Shown here in pieces: positions 1 to 7,681 of a stretch of DNA of 64,000 nt. The stretch covers positions 186,001 to 250,000 of the forward strand of contig CAZMZW010000001.1 in the NCBI GenBank assembly GCA_964571135.1, read 5' to 3'. Both the position numbers and the translations under genes were made by a program. Positions within the stretch are counted from its first letter, which is position 1. Each line of letters opens with the position of its first letter. The notes beneath the pieces are model-generated. The model was not told the DNA's origin and ran no database searches. It saw nothing but the letters and a program-made list of their open reading frames with translations. The DNA is from CAZMZW01 sp964571135. GTDB lineage: Bacteria; Chloroflexota; Anaerolineae; Anaerolineales; Anaerolineaceae.

Positions 1-245
1 ACCAATACATCACCCCCACCTTCACCCTTCGACAAATGCTCAGGGCAAGCGCCCCCAGCAGGGTTCAGGGCAAGCCTATCCTTCCTTCGAAACGCTCTGC
101 GTTTCCTACCCCACACTTCGTGCGGGGCAGGTTCGTACCCTACGCAGATGCACCATGTAGGTGCTCTGCTTCGGATATCTCCGCACTACGCTCATGCGTA
201 GTGCTACGAGAATGCTTCGCGATCCCCCTAAAAGGGGGAGGAATA
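1..245. repeat. Hairpin-rich intergenic array
   Basis: No convincing gene lies here. Several inverted repeats follow one another: GAAACGC/GCGTTTC (89-95 with 99-105), CCCCACA/TGCGGGG around a TTCG loop (109-127, one mismatch), a perfect GCACTACGC/GCGTAGTGC (183-191 with 196-204) and CCCCC/GGGGG (224-228 with 234-238). The first part (about 26-80) also contains a repeated phrase, CAGGGCAAGC, twice. The stretch lies 3' of the minus-strand hydrogenase operon, so some hairpins may end or stabilise that transcript. It resembles REP/BIME-type palindromic clusters, but without genome copies this is only a resemblance. Confidence 0.5.
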
Positions 246-256
246 CGCATTCGATT

Positions 257-685
257 TTACTTTTTTGCTGTCGGAGCAGGAGGTTGAGGTGTAGTTGAAG
301 CGGGCGCCTGCCCGGCGATGGGTCCCAGATATTTGGCGTCCCCCAATGCCAGGATGGGGATCAAGATATAAGGGAATAAAACCATCAGGCAGCCGAAGGA
401 TGTATCCTTGCCAAAGACTTTAGCCAGGTCCAGCATCATTGCCACCACGATCACCAGGTTCACACCGGGAATGAACATAAGCAGCAGCCAAAACCACTCG
501 CGGCCCAGGATCTCCAGTTGAACCAGGGTGCTGTAGATGGGGATGAGGACGGCCCAGCCGGGTTTGCCAGCTTTGGTGAATAATTTCCAATAACACACAA
601 GATAAAACAGGGCAATTATTAATGAAATGAAAATTGGGATGATCATCCACCAAGATGAACCATCAAAGCGATAAGTGTAAGTCAT
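257..685 (-). CDS. DUF5684-like small membrane protein
   Basis: A 142-residue hydrophobic protein with about three or four membrane segments (roughly residues 10-33, 44-58, 63-85, 95-113) and a Pro/Ala-rich cytoplasmic-looking tail. The pattern of a short N-terminal segment, the phrase KAGKPGWAVLIPIYS, and a later LGDAKYLGP recalls the DUF5684 family, which has no established activity. The start is supported by AAGGAG seven bases upstream of ATG. It follows the hydrogenase large-subunit gene by 48 bases on the same strand, so it is probably co-transcribed with it; whether it anchors or assists the hydrogenase is unknown. Confidence 0.7.
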   Translation of the reverse strand: MTYTYRFDGSSWWMIIPIFISLIIALFYLVCYWKLFTKAGKPGWAVLIPIYSTLVQLEILGREWFWLLLMFIPGVNLVIVVAMMLDLAKVFGKDTSFGCLMVLFPYILIPILALGDAKYLGPIAGQAPASTTPQPPAPTAKK

Positions 686-733
686 TGATTTCTCCTTATA
701 AAATATTATTAATTATATATCCCAATTAATAAA

Positions 734-2047
734 CTAGTGGGTCGCGCAAGCGATGCAAGGGTCAAATGCGCGCACCACCCGGCCAACGGCTTTTTCCAAT
801 TCCAGGTTGATCGTGTCAGCGGTGATGTATCTTTCGGCTGCCACACGCAGGGCGCGTTCGATGGCGAGCATATTGTGCACGGTGGGGATGATGAACTCAC
901 CGCTGGCGATCTTGCCGCCCTCGACGACGTAATGATGGATGAGCGGACCGCGCGGGGCTTCCACCAGCCCGTAGCCCTCACCGTCGTGCGGGGTATAAGG
1001 CAGGGAGGGATCTTCGTTGTGCAGAGGCTCGCTCAGCATTTCCATGGCGCGTTCGATGGTATAGACCAGCTCAACTCCGCGGCACAGATCAAAGAGCAAA
1101 ATAGGGTGGGCAGGCCGCCCAAAGCTTTCAAATATGAATTGTAGGTATTCATCTGCACGGGAAGTGCCCATTCGGCGGGTCATATTAGCCCGTGCCAAGG
1201 AATTGGCGCGCATCACCTGCCCCTGGTAAGAGGTGCGCCCGGCAAAGGAATAGTCCGTTTCTTCAAAAGTTAAATGCTCGCGGAAATGGCGGGGAGAAAA
1301 GGTCTGGCAGCAGACGCCCTCGGGTGCCAGGACGCGGATCTCGTTGCTATCATAATCCGGGCATTCATCGCTGGTGGAGGTGATGTAATGAGCCGGGGCA
1401 TCATCCCCCCACGTGCCGATGCGCTCTTTCATCTTAATGGACATTTGCCAGTAAAAATCAAATAATTCGCAGGCAACCGGAAGCATACGCTCCAGCTTCT
1501 GGCGCATGGCTTCCGCCGCTTCCGGCAGTATCCCGCTTGAAACTCCGCCGACCACAGCCTTGACCGGGTGAATGAACTGCCCGCCTGCCAGGGTGATGAG
1601 ATTAGTGCCCAACTGGCGGATCTGCAGAGCACGGCGGGCGATGTTGAATTGGGTTTCCTTATTGGCTTCCTCTTCGGTCACATGGAACAGGCTGTCCACC
1701 CCCAGCCTATCAGGCATGGTGAAGATGAACAGGGAAGTGGATTGATTCTGCAGCATTTGCCCAAGCAGCAAGAGGGAGCGGATCCTGCGTCCCAGCGGAG
1801 TGGGGATGACCCCGTAGGCATCCTCCAGGGCTTTCACGGCGGCCACATGATGGGCAGTGGAACACACTCCGCAGATACGAGGCACGATCACGGAAATTTG
1901 TTCAGCCGGCACACCCTGCACCATGTAGTTGAATCCGCGCGCTTCGTTAGCCTTGAAGCGGGTGGAAAGAACCCGGCCTTCGCGCACTTCAATTTCCACG
2001 CTGGCGTGGCCTTCTATTCGGCTGAGGGGAAAGGTGAGAGTGGGCAT
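734..2047 (-). CDS. NiFe hydrogenase large (catalytic) subunit, group 3-like
   Basis: This 437-residue protein carries both nickel-binding motifs of the NiFe hydrogenase large subunit. The N-terminal L1 motif is R57-I-C59-G-V-C62 with H66; the C-terminal L2 motif is D429-P-C431-I-A-C434 ending A-T-H437. The four cysteines bind the NiFe(CN)2CO centre that splits or forms H2. Length and the soluble small-subunit partner fit group 3 (MvhA/HyhL-like) enzymes. The reading frame stops immediately after the L2 histidine, so the C-terminal peptide that a HypC/HycI-type protease normally removes is absent; known extension-less examples include regulatory hydrogenases and CooH. The start codon overlaps the small-subunit stop (TAATG), implying translational coupling. 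No diaphorase, F420 or Hdr partner gene and no hyp genes are in view, so the physiological electron acceptor is undetermined. Confidence 0.95.
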   Translation of the reverse strand: MPTLTFPLSRIEGHASVEIEVREGRVLSTRFKANEARGFNYMVQGVPAEQISVIVPRICGVCSTAHHVAAVKALEDAYGVIPTPLGRRIRSLLLLGQMLQNQSTSLFIFTMPDRLGVDSLFHVTEEEANKETQFNIARRALQIRQLGTNLITLAGGQFIHPVKAVVGGVSSGILPEAAEAMRQKLERMLPVACELFDFYWQMSIKMKERIGTWGDDAPAHYITSTSDECPDYDSNEIRVLAPEGVCCQTFSPRHFREHLTFEETDYSFAGRTSYQGQVMRANSLARANMTRRMGTSRADEYLQFIFESFGRPAHPILLFDLCRGVELVYTIERAMEMLSEPLHNEDPSLPYTPHDGEGYGLVEAPRGPLIHHYVVEGGKIASGEFIIPTVHNMLAIERALRVAAERYITADTINLELEKAVGRVVRAFDPCIACATH

Positions 2048-2910
2048 TAGAGGATTTTTTCCTTGGGGCGGGGAGCTTTGCCGGGAGCGGAATAATCCGA
2101 GAACTGAAACAGGAAGAGGGCCAGCTGAGGGGAGACCAGCGCTTCACGCAATTCTTCACCGGGCACATCGGTGAGACTTTCAAACACACGCTGGATGCTT
2201 TCCAGCCAGGCGTGGGAATCCTTATCAATGAGAATATCCGAGGGTCCGCGGCAGCCCACGCAGGGGTGGCCGGGACGCGTGCAGAGAGCGCGGCAGCCTC
2301 CGCGCGTGGAGGAACCCACACACAGGTAACCTTGGTTGATCAGGCAGATCTCGGGATCCAATTCGCCGGTCTGAAAACCCAGCAGGTGAGCTGGACGCAG
2401 GTCTTTGAGCTTCTTGCGCCCGCATTCCTGGCAAACCACTTTGCTCACCGAAAAATCGGGCGGATTGAGCAAGGCAGCCATGAAGAGTTCCGGCGTTGGC
2501 GGACAGCCGGGTAAAAACAAATCCACATTGACAAAGGAATCCACCGGCTGGGATTTGGGCAGGAGGCGGGGGAGGTGACGGCGTTCTGATTGGGACATGA
2601 ACAGCGCGCGCACATCATCGCGGTTGCCCAGATTGGCCACCCCGCCGGAGATGGCGCAGGTTCCTACGGCAATTACTTTTTTGGCGCTTTTCACTGCGCG
2701 GCGCAGATTGTACAGGTCATCATCAGACCGCACCCCTCCGCTGATGAGCAGAACTTCCACTTCAGGGACGTCATAAGCGGTTACCACCAGGGGCATATAT
2801 ACCAGGTCAAAACGCTCCACCCATTCCTGGGCATTCAGCAGCGAAACCTCACAACCGGCACAGCCGGAAAGCTGCAACACCGCAAAACGGGGGAGGGAGG
2901 GAGAATCCAT
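2047..2910 (-). CDS. NiFe hydrogenase small (iron-sulfur) subunit
   Basis: A 287-residue electron-transfer subunit without a Tat signal, so the enzyme should be cytoplasmic. C17 and C20 (SGCAGCE), C85 (GTC) and C136 (PGCPP) are the expected ligands of the proximal [4Fe-4S] cluster. Eight more cysteines (C160, C163, C189, C197, C206, C210, C217, C220) are enough for two further clusters leading to an external acceptor. Arrangement and length match the MvhG/HyhS/FrhG type of group 3 enzymes. It is the first gene of the operon and overlaps the large subunit by one base. There is no Shine-Dalgarno sequence, but a TATAAT lies seven bases before the ATG, suggesting a leaderless message. Confidence 0.93.
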   Translation of the reverse strand: MDSPSLPRFAVLQLSGCAGCEVSLLNAQEWVERFDLVYMPLVVTAYDVPEVEVLLISGGVRSDDDLYNLRRAVKSAKKVIAVGTCAISGGVANLGNRDDVRALFMSQSERRHLPRLLPKSQPVDSFVNVDLFLPGCPPTPELFMAALLNPPDFSVSKVVCQECGRKKLKDLRPAHLLGFQTGELDPEICLINQGYLCVGSSTRGGCRALCTRPGHPCVGCRGPSDILIDKDSHAWLESIQRVFESLTDVPGEELREALVSPQLALFLFQFSDYSAPGKAPRPKEKIL

Positions 2911-2917
2911 TGATCTA

Positions 2918-2923
2918 ATTATA
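2918..2923 (-). promoter_or_regulatory. Possible -10 box, leaderless hydrogenase promoter
   Basis: On the minus strand TATAAT occupies 2923-2918, with the ATG of the hydrogenase small subunit at 2910. Transcription would start at or within a base or two of the start codon, consistent with the missing ribosome-binding site. No good -35 hexamer was found at normal spacing, so the call is tentative. Confidence 0.4.
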
Positions 2924-2981
2924 CATAAGTGATTTTAAAATACTTAATAATGATAGTGTCTTATTAAACGTCTTAAATAAA

Positions 2982-3012
2982 AACAACAGGAATATTCGAT
3001 ATTCCTGTTGTT
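2982..3012 (-). terminator. Rho-independent terminator of the ABC exporter operon
   Basis: A perfect 14-bp inverted repeat (2982-2995 with 2999-3012, loop TCG) lies directly 3' of the minus-strand permease gene. On the minus strand it is followed by TTTTTATTT, the expected uridine tract. It separates this operon from the hydrogenase operon transcribed in the same direction. Confidence 0.85.
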
Positions 3013-3021
3013 AAAACCTGT

Positions 3022-3834
3022 TTAAGAAAGAAAGATCACACCCAGCACATATGGCAGCAAGGCCAGGAGGCCAAGCGGCAGCTTTTTCTTTTGCCTTGAA
3101 TCGGGATTGTCCCAAGTGAATAGATAGAGTGCCAGACCGATGGCTAATAACCCGCCTGCAAACAGGATGAGCACTGACCAAAGCGGATGGAAAGAGGTCG
3201 GCAGGTTATACGCCAGTCCACGGAAGGCAGCCATGGCATGTGATGTGGGCAGCAACAAGCTGAATTTTGCCAAAACGGGAGGCAGGACGCTGGCTGGCAT
3301 CATCAAACCACCAATTAACATGGAGGGCAGAAAGACCAATTGACCCAACAACACGGTCATTTGTGAACTGGAACTGACCACGCCGATCAATAAACCCAAC
3401 CCACCACAGGCAAAAATTGTCACAATGAAAACAAGAATATAGTAAAGCCAATTGACTGGCAGGACCGCTTGAAAGAGCAATGGTGCTGAGAGGGTGATGA
3501 TTATGCCAATCACCACCAGGTGAAAGAATGCCGAAATCAGGGGGATGGTAAGAATGGAGGATGCCGGGACGCCATTGATCCAATAACTGCGGAATATACC
3601 GGCTTTGCGAGCATTCACCAGAGGGTCTGGCAGACTCAAAAGCAAGCTGGCCAGGATTGCGAATATGACCATAGCCGGGATCATGGTTTCCTTGAATGCG
3701 GGATTTACCGCAGTCATTAATACACCTAAAAATAAATAGACTGCCAGTGGAAATAGATAGGACATAAATAGCAAAGTGCGGTTACGGATTCCGGTGCGAA
3801 ATTCAAAAGAAAAGTGATTAATAAAGGCGTTCAT
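3022..3834 (-). CDS. ABC-2 type transporter permease
   Basis: A 270-residue integral membrane protein with six predicted membrane segments in the ABC-2 arrangement: one after a short cytoplasmic N-terminus (about 20-42), a pair before residue 80, then segments near 100-120, 130-155, 165-185, 220-240 and a final one at 250-268. Such permeases pair with a Daunorubicin-resistance/NatA-like ATPase to export lipids, drugs or peptides. The gene overlaps the upstream ATPase gene by four bases (ATGA), and GGAGG precedes its ATG, so the two are translated together. The substrate cannot be read from the sequence. Confidence 0.88.
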   Translation of the reverse strand: MNAFINHFSFEFRTGIRNRTLLFMSYLFPLAVYLFLGVLMTAVNPAFKETMIPAMVIFAILASLLLSLPDPLVNARKAGIFRSYWINGVPASSILTIPLISAFFHLVVIGIIITLSAPLLFQAVLPVNWLYYILVFIVTIFACGGLGLLIGVVSSSSQMTVLLGQLVFLPSMLIGGLMMPASVLPPVLAKFSLLLPTSHAMAAFRGLAYNLPTSFHPLWSVLILFAGGLLAIGLALYLFTWDNPDSRQKKKLPLGLLALLPYVLGVIFLS

Positions 3835-4748
3835 TTGGCACCTCCTGTATTGGTGATCTCAAGGAAGCGGTCTTCCAGTGAGGGGCGCTCAATGCGCAGG
3901 TCGATCAATTTATCTTTCTTTTTTTCAATATAAGAAAGGATCGCAGACACGGAAGTGCCAACATCTGTTGAATAATAAACCGAATACTCTTCCTTGAAAA
4001 AATGCTGGGTAATAGCATTAAAAACAACGCTGGAATGTTCCAGACAATTCTGATCGGTGCGCACGGTGATCTTGCTCAATCCAGCTCCGCTGGCAGTGAT
4101 CTCAAGCGGTGTGCCGGTGGCGACGATCTTTCCTCTTAACAAGATAGCGATGCGGTCAGCCATTTCTTCGGCTTCCGCCATGTCATGGGTGGCGAGGATG
4201 ATGGTGGTACCGGCTGACTTTAGCTCGCGCATTAGGTTATGCAAAGCCTGGCGTGATGCCACGTCCAAACCGGCGGTTGGTTCATCCAGGAAAAGCACCT
4301 GGGGATTATGCGCCACAGCCAGAGCCAGAGCCAGGCGTCTTTGATTTCCGGCGGATAGTTCAAGATACTGCGCCTGTTTTTTGCCGGATAACTCCAAGCG
4401 GTCCAGCAGGTCAAGACGCGGAGCAATCTTGTGATAAGCACAGAATAATTGCATGGCTTCATCCACACGGATATTCTCCGGCAGGCTGGACGCTTGAAGC
4501 TGAACTCCGATGCAGTTGCGCAGCTGGCGGAATTGACGGGTGGGGTCGATGCCTGCCACACGCAGAGATCCGGCGTCGGGGGTGCGCAGACCTTCCAGGC
4601 ATTCCAGGGTGCTGGTTTTTCCAGCTCCGTTGGGTCCGAGCAGGCCGAAAATTTCCCCATGCTTTACTTCAAAGGAAATATTGTCAACTGCTGTAAAAAC
4701 GCCGTATTTCTTACAAAAATTTGTAACTGATAGATCAAACTCTTTCAT
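3831..4748 (-). CDS. ABC transporter ATP-binding protein
   Basis: A 305-residue nucleotide-binding subunit with Walker A GPNGAGKTS near residues 38-46, the Q-loop region, Walker B with FLDEP and a D-loop (TAGLD), and the switch histidine in ATHDMAE. The signature sequence is LSAGNQRR, not the consensus LSGGQ, a variation tolerated in exporter ATPases. The C-terminal 80 residues form the accessory region typical of CcmA/DrrA-like ATPases. It is the first gene of a two-gene operon with the ABC-2 permease that follows. Export of a hydrophobic compound is the usual role of such pairs, but the substrate is unknown. Confidence 0.92.
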   Translation of the reverse strand: MKEFDLSVTNFCKKYGVFTAVDNISFEVKHGEIFGLLGPNGAGKTSTLECLEGLRTPDAGSLRVAGIDPTRQFRQLRNCIGVQLQASSLPENIRVDEAMQLFCAYHKIAPRLDLLDRLELSGKKQAQYLELSAGNQRRLALALAVAHNPQVLFLDEPTAGLDVASRQALHNLMRELKSAGTTIILATHDMAEAEEMADRIAILLRGKIVATGTPLEITASGAGLSKITVRTDQNCLEHSSVVFNAITQHFFKEEYSVYYSTDVGTSVSAILSYIEKKKDKLIDLRIERPSLEDRFLEITNTGGAK

Positions 4749-4838
4749 GATTTCTCCCTATTAAATAAACCTGATAATTACTAATTATATAGGAACGGGA
4801 TAAAAAAGAAAACCAAAAATATAAGTAGTTATCCCGGA

Positions 4839-5201
4839 CTATTCCTTGATGGCTTTTGTTAATTGCAAGAACACATCATCCGTTTTAGCCGCCATGATGA
4901 AATCATTGAGGGAAAGGCCTTTGACCTTGTGGGTACGCCAGGAAAGGAGTGCCCGTCCCCAGGCGATAAAAATAGCGGGGTGATGGTTTTCTTCTTCTGC
5001 TACTTTGCCCACCTGTGCGGTAAATTCCAACGGGCCGGCGAAATCCTTGAACTCAAAGCGTTTACCGATGCCTTTTTCACCCTCGTTCTCGATCACTTTC
5101 CAGCCCTCCACTAGGGGGAGGTATTTTTCGATCTCCTTATCGCTCAGCGGATTTTCCCCGGGGATGGGTTCTTTGCATTTGGCATGGAGCAGATCAAGCA
5201 T
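4839..5201 (-). CDS. Pterin-4a-carbinolamine dehydratase
   Basis: A 120-residue cytosolic protein matching the PCD/DCoH family in full length. The diagnostic segment EENHHP (with the two catalytic histidines) followed by W and a downstream H-K and D (LND) is present at about residues 71-104. The enzyme dehydrates 4a-hydroxytetrahydrobiopterin to quinonoid dihydropterin during pterin recycling, usually beside aromatic amino acid hydroxylases; in bacteria lacking such a hydroxylase its role may be in other pterin metabolism. No hydroxylase gene is in the window. GAGG precedes the start codon. Confidence 0.93.
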   Translation of the reverse strand: MLDLLHAKCKEPIPGENPLSDKEIEKYLPLVEGWKVIENEGEKGIGKRFEFKDFAGPLEFTAQVGKVAEEENHHPAIFIAWGRALLSWRTHKVKGLSLNDFIMAAKTDDVFLQLTKAIKE

Positions 5202-5248
5202 GGCAACCTCAATAATTATGGATTTAAATTAGAGTATATCCTGTTTTC

Positions 5249-5277
5249 TTGACGGATAAAGAGGGCAGTGGTACTAT
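5249..5277 (+). promoter_or_regulatory. Sigma70-type promoter of the tRNA-fMet gene
   Basis: TTGACG (5249-5254) and TACTAT (5272-5277) are separated by exactly 17 bases. Transcription would start around 5284, a few bases before the mature tRNA 5' end at 5288. The adjacent gene on the left is transcribed away from this promoter. Confidence 0.75.
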
Positions 5278-5287
5278 TGGAATTCAT

Positions 5288-5359
<72 letters not shown>

Positions 5360-5365
5360 CCTATG

Positions 5366-5389
5366 AACCGTCCGAAAGGGCGGTTTTTT
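5366..5389 (+). terminator. Terminator of tRNA-fMet
   Basis: AACCGTCC and GGGCGGTT pair around a GAAA tetraloop and are followed by TTTTTT. Versions of this stem with similar sequence are found at the ends of several tRNA-like repeats further right (for example 34480-34507 and 33845-33868). Confidence 0.9.
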
Positions 5390-5390
5390 A

Positions 5391-5580
5391 TTATGGTAAG
5401 GAGATTAGGACTCATAACTCTGTGGTCGTGGGTTTACCCTGAAGGGTATTTTGCAAACTTAACAAATCCCACTCTCGCCATTTATGACAATAAAATGGGT
5501 GGGAAGAATTAATATCCTTGATTGAGGGCTCGCCCTTAAAGGAGCGAGCTCATTAAAATCCCACTTTTGCTATTTTTTAC
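5391..5580 (+). repeat. tRNA-Met-like repeat, copy 1 (two tRNA tail remnants)
   Basis: This gene-free stretch begins with GGACTCATAACTC, the anticodon arm of a Met-type tRNA, then GTGGTCGTGGGTT, then TACCCTGAAGGGTA (a hairpin) and about 16 more bases, then AATCCCACTCTCGCCA. Removing the hairpin segment restores a tRNA T arm (GTGGG/CCCAC) and acceptor 3' strand, so the segment sits inside the T loop. A second tail-like piece, AATCCCACTTTTGCTA followed by six T, lies near 5556-5577 after another hairpin (GCTCGC 5528-5533 with GCGAGC 5544-5549). No 5' half of a tRNA is present. Confidence 0.6.
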
Positions 5581-5691
5581 TTAAAGAGGCGAGGTTTTCA
5601 TCATTGGTGTGAAATATCCTAAACTTCATTAAGAAATTAGATTCATAATTGTCGATAAAATGAATGATAATTTGAATCAACTGAGGTTTTT

Positions 5692-6558
5692 ATGAAGAAA
5701 TCCAATCGTAATGCTTTCATTGCTTTTCCTGTTCTTATTATCATTGGGCTCTTATTCGCTGTTGCAGGCAGCCAAGGAGGTAGCTCGATTGGCGGCATTC
5801 CTTTATTCGCTTTATCGGTGGGGTTGACCTTTCTCATCCAATGGCTCGCCTTTATCCCGGCTTATCGGCAGCAGACTGAAAAATTCTACGACATCACCGG
5901 GAGCATCACCTATATCTCGATCGTCACGCTTGCATTGGTTTTCAGCCCAGGCATAAATACGAGAGGGCTCCTGCTGTGGGCTCTGGTCGTAATCTGGGCA
6001 GTCCGTCTGGGCACTTTTCTGTTCCGTCGTATTCAAAAAGCTGGCAAGGATGATCGTTTTGATGAGATTAAACCTTCATTCATCCGTTTCCTCAACGCCT
6101 GGACCATTCAGGGCTTATGGGTAAACTTCACAATGGCGGCAGTGCTGGTAACCATCACAATGACGGCTCGGAAAGAATTGGATATATTTGCTCTGATTGG
6201 CTTCCTGGTATGGGTCCTTGGGTTCTCAATTGAGGTTGTGGCTGATGGCCAAAAAAGACGCTTCAGCGAAATTCCAGAAAAAAAAGACAAATTTATTCAA
6301 ACTGGTTTATGGTCCCGCTCGCGCCACCCCAACTATTTTGGGGAGATCGTTCTGTGGATCGGTATCACGATCATTGCCCTGCCCTTGCTGCAAGGCTGGC
6401 AATGGGTTGCCCTAATATCTCCGATTTTCGTCACCCTGCTTCTCACCCGTATCAGTGGAGTCCCTCTGCTTGAAAAAAAGGCGGATAAAAAATGGGGCGG
6501 CCAGGCAGACTATGAATCCTATAAAAAGAGCACGCCCATATTGATTCCCCGTCTTTGA
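5692..6558 (+). CDS. DUF1295 family membrane protein (steroid 5-alpha-reductase-like)
   Basis: A 288-residue protein with about seven membrane segments. The C-terminal third has the DUF1295 hallmark SRSRHPNYFGEI (about residues 205-216), followed by a hydrophobic pair and the motif ...YKKSTPILIP. The family resembles the membrane oxidoreductases that reduce steroid or isoprenoid double bonds with NADPH; the bacterial members' substrates are not established. GAGG precedes the ATG. It converges with the minus-strand DUF3159 gene, which ends at the next base. Confidence 0.88.
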   Translation: MKKSNRNAFIAFPVLIIIGLLFAVAGSQGGSSIGGIPLFALSVGLTFLIQWLAFIPAYRQQTEKFYDITGSITYISIVTLALVFSPGINTRGLLLWALVVIWAVRLGTFLFRRIQKAGKDDRFDEIKPSFIRFLNAWTIQGLWVNFTMAAVLVTITMTARKELDIFALIGFLVWVLGFSIEVVADGQKRRFSEIPEKKDKFIQTGLWSRSRHPNYFGEIVLWIGITIIALPLLQGWQWVALISPIFVTLLLTRISGVPLLEKKADKKWGGQADYESYKKSTPILIPRL

Positions 6559-7224
6559 CTAAAAACCTTTCATTTGACCTTTCCAGGGGGCAGGCTGGTG
6601 GGATAAAAATTCTTCCACGCTCGGACCTCCCAATTTACTCAATCGCCATATTCCGTAAAGATAACTGACGACCAATACAACAATGGTCACCGGCCAGCCC
6701 AACAAGATATTGGACCAACCCAGCAGATTGACATTCCCCTGTTGGTAAAGGGCATATTGAGCAGCCAGACGTACGGCAATGAAAACGGTCCACATCCAGG
6801 TGACCTGTGTGTAAGCCGGGCATATTTTTGGCAGCCAGTACCATTCCTTAGGCCAGGCGCGGGCCAGATGGCTGCTCCAGGCGGCCAGGGGTTTTCCTAC
6901 CAAGATGGAAAGCAGTGCAGCTGCCAATAATGTGGCACTGGAAAGAAGTTCAGGCAAAAAGAAACTGGCTGCATTTTGGGTGTACCAGGCCAACCCTGCC
7001 GCAAACAAAGTCACTGCCAACCCGCTTAAGGCATAGTACCAGGATTGCTTTCGAACAAAGCGCAGCACCGTTAGAATCGCTGCCAATACCAAAGCTGAGA
7101 GCGCGGCTGGAACCAGACCGGCCAGCATGTTAACCAACGCATACAGCAGTGGTGGAAGAACCGCATCCGCCGTGTTGGTACGTCCGGAAAAAACGGTGCG
7201 GAATTCTTGTAAGAGCTCCTTCAT
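6559..7224 (-). CDS. DUF3159-like membrane protein
   Basis: A 221-residue protein with about six membrane segments and short loops. The overall pattern (an amphipathic start, then SGRTNTADAVLPPLLYALVN, paired helices and a WxxPKICPAYTQVTWMW segment in the second half) fits the DUF3159 family of uncharacterised bacterial membrane proteins. No catalytic motif is visible. No strong ribosome-binding site precedes the ATG; it may be translated with, or after, the upstream minus-strand DUF1475 gene 39 bases away. Confidence 0.65.
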   Translation of the reverse strand: MKELLQEFRTVFSGRTNTADAVLPPLLYALVNMLAGLVPAALSALVLAAILTVLRFVRKQSWYYALSGLAVTLFAAGLAWYTQNAASFFLPELLSSATLLAAALLSILVGKPLAAWSSHLARAWPKEWYWLPKICPAYTQVTWMWTVFIAVRLAAQYALYQQGNVNLLGWSNILLGWPVTIVVLVVSYLYGIWRLSKLGGPSVEEFLSHQPAPWKGQMKGF

Positions 7225-7263
7225 TTTATTGATTATTTTAAATCAGGTGTGAGATGGTGCCAT

Positions 7264-7593
7264 TTAACTAAAACGTCTTCCGTACCAAAAGCGCTTCCAG
7301 TCATTCTCACAGGTCTGCAAAGCGATCAGAGTGTACAGCGCCCCTGCCCAGAATCCAAGCACCATCATCAGGATCACCCAGATGACGGAAGGTAGGACTG
7401 CTTTTTCGCGAAAAACGATCCAGCAGGAAAACAGGCTAAATCCAACATATAAATCCACCAGCGAGACGATACCCCAGGGCATTGCCAGCAGCCTGGCTCC
7501 TTCACTTGAAAAATTTCCAATGGTAAATCCATAGATCAGAACAGCGGTCATCCCAATTAGACCCATGAGAGCAATGATTTTTGCGATTTTCAT
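7264..7593 (-). CDS. DUF1475-like membrane protein
   Basis: A 109-residue protein with three or four membrane segments. The phrase PWGIVSLVDLYVGFSLFSCW followed by a Trp-rich helix and a C-terminal ...YGRR matches the DUF1475 family, of unknown function. The open frame continues upstream into the DegV gene, but the ATG at 7593 is chosen because AGGAG lies six bases before it and the longer version would overlap DegV antiparallel-frame sequence with no family support. It lies 88 bases after the DegV gene on the same strand. Confidence 0.75.
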   Translation of the reverse strand: MKIAKIIALMGLIGMTAVLIYGFTIGNFSSEGARLLAMPWGIVSLVDLYVGFSLFSCWIVFREKAVLPSVIWVILMMVLGFWAGALYTLIALQTCENDWKRFWYGRRFS

Positions 7594-7681
7594 AAAAGCT
7601 CCTTTATCGGATAATGCGAAGTAAACGCAGGATGAAAATATAACGATTTCAAGACAATACAGTTCACGGTGTTCCTTCTGT

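Noticed and set aside
36..287. 83-residue plus-strand frame over the hairpin array
   Set aside because: Its sequence is made of hairpin arms and it has no ribosome-binding site or recognisable fold; it overlaps the DUF5684 gene end.
4057..4344. Long frames antisense to the ABC ATPase and other genes
   Set aside because: They are shadows of strongly coding sequence on the other strand and show no family features.
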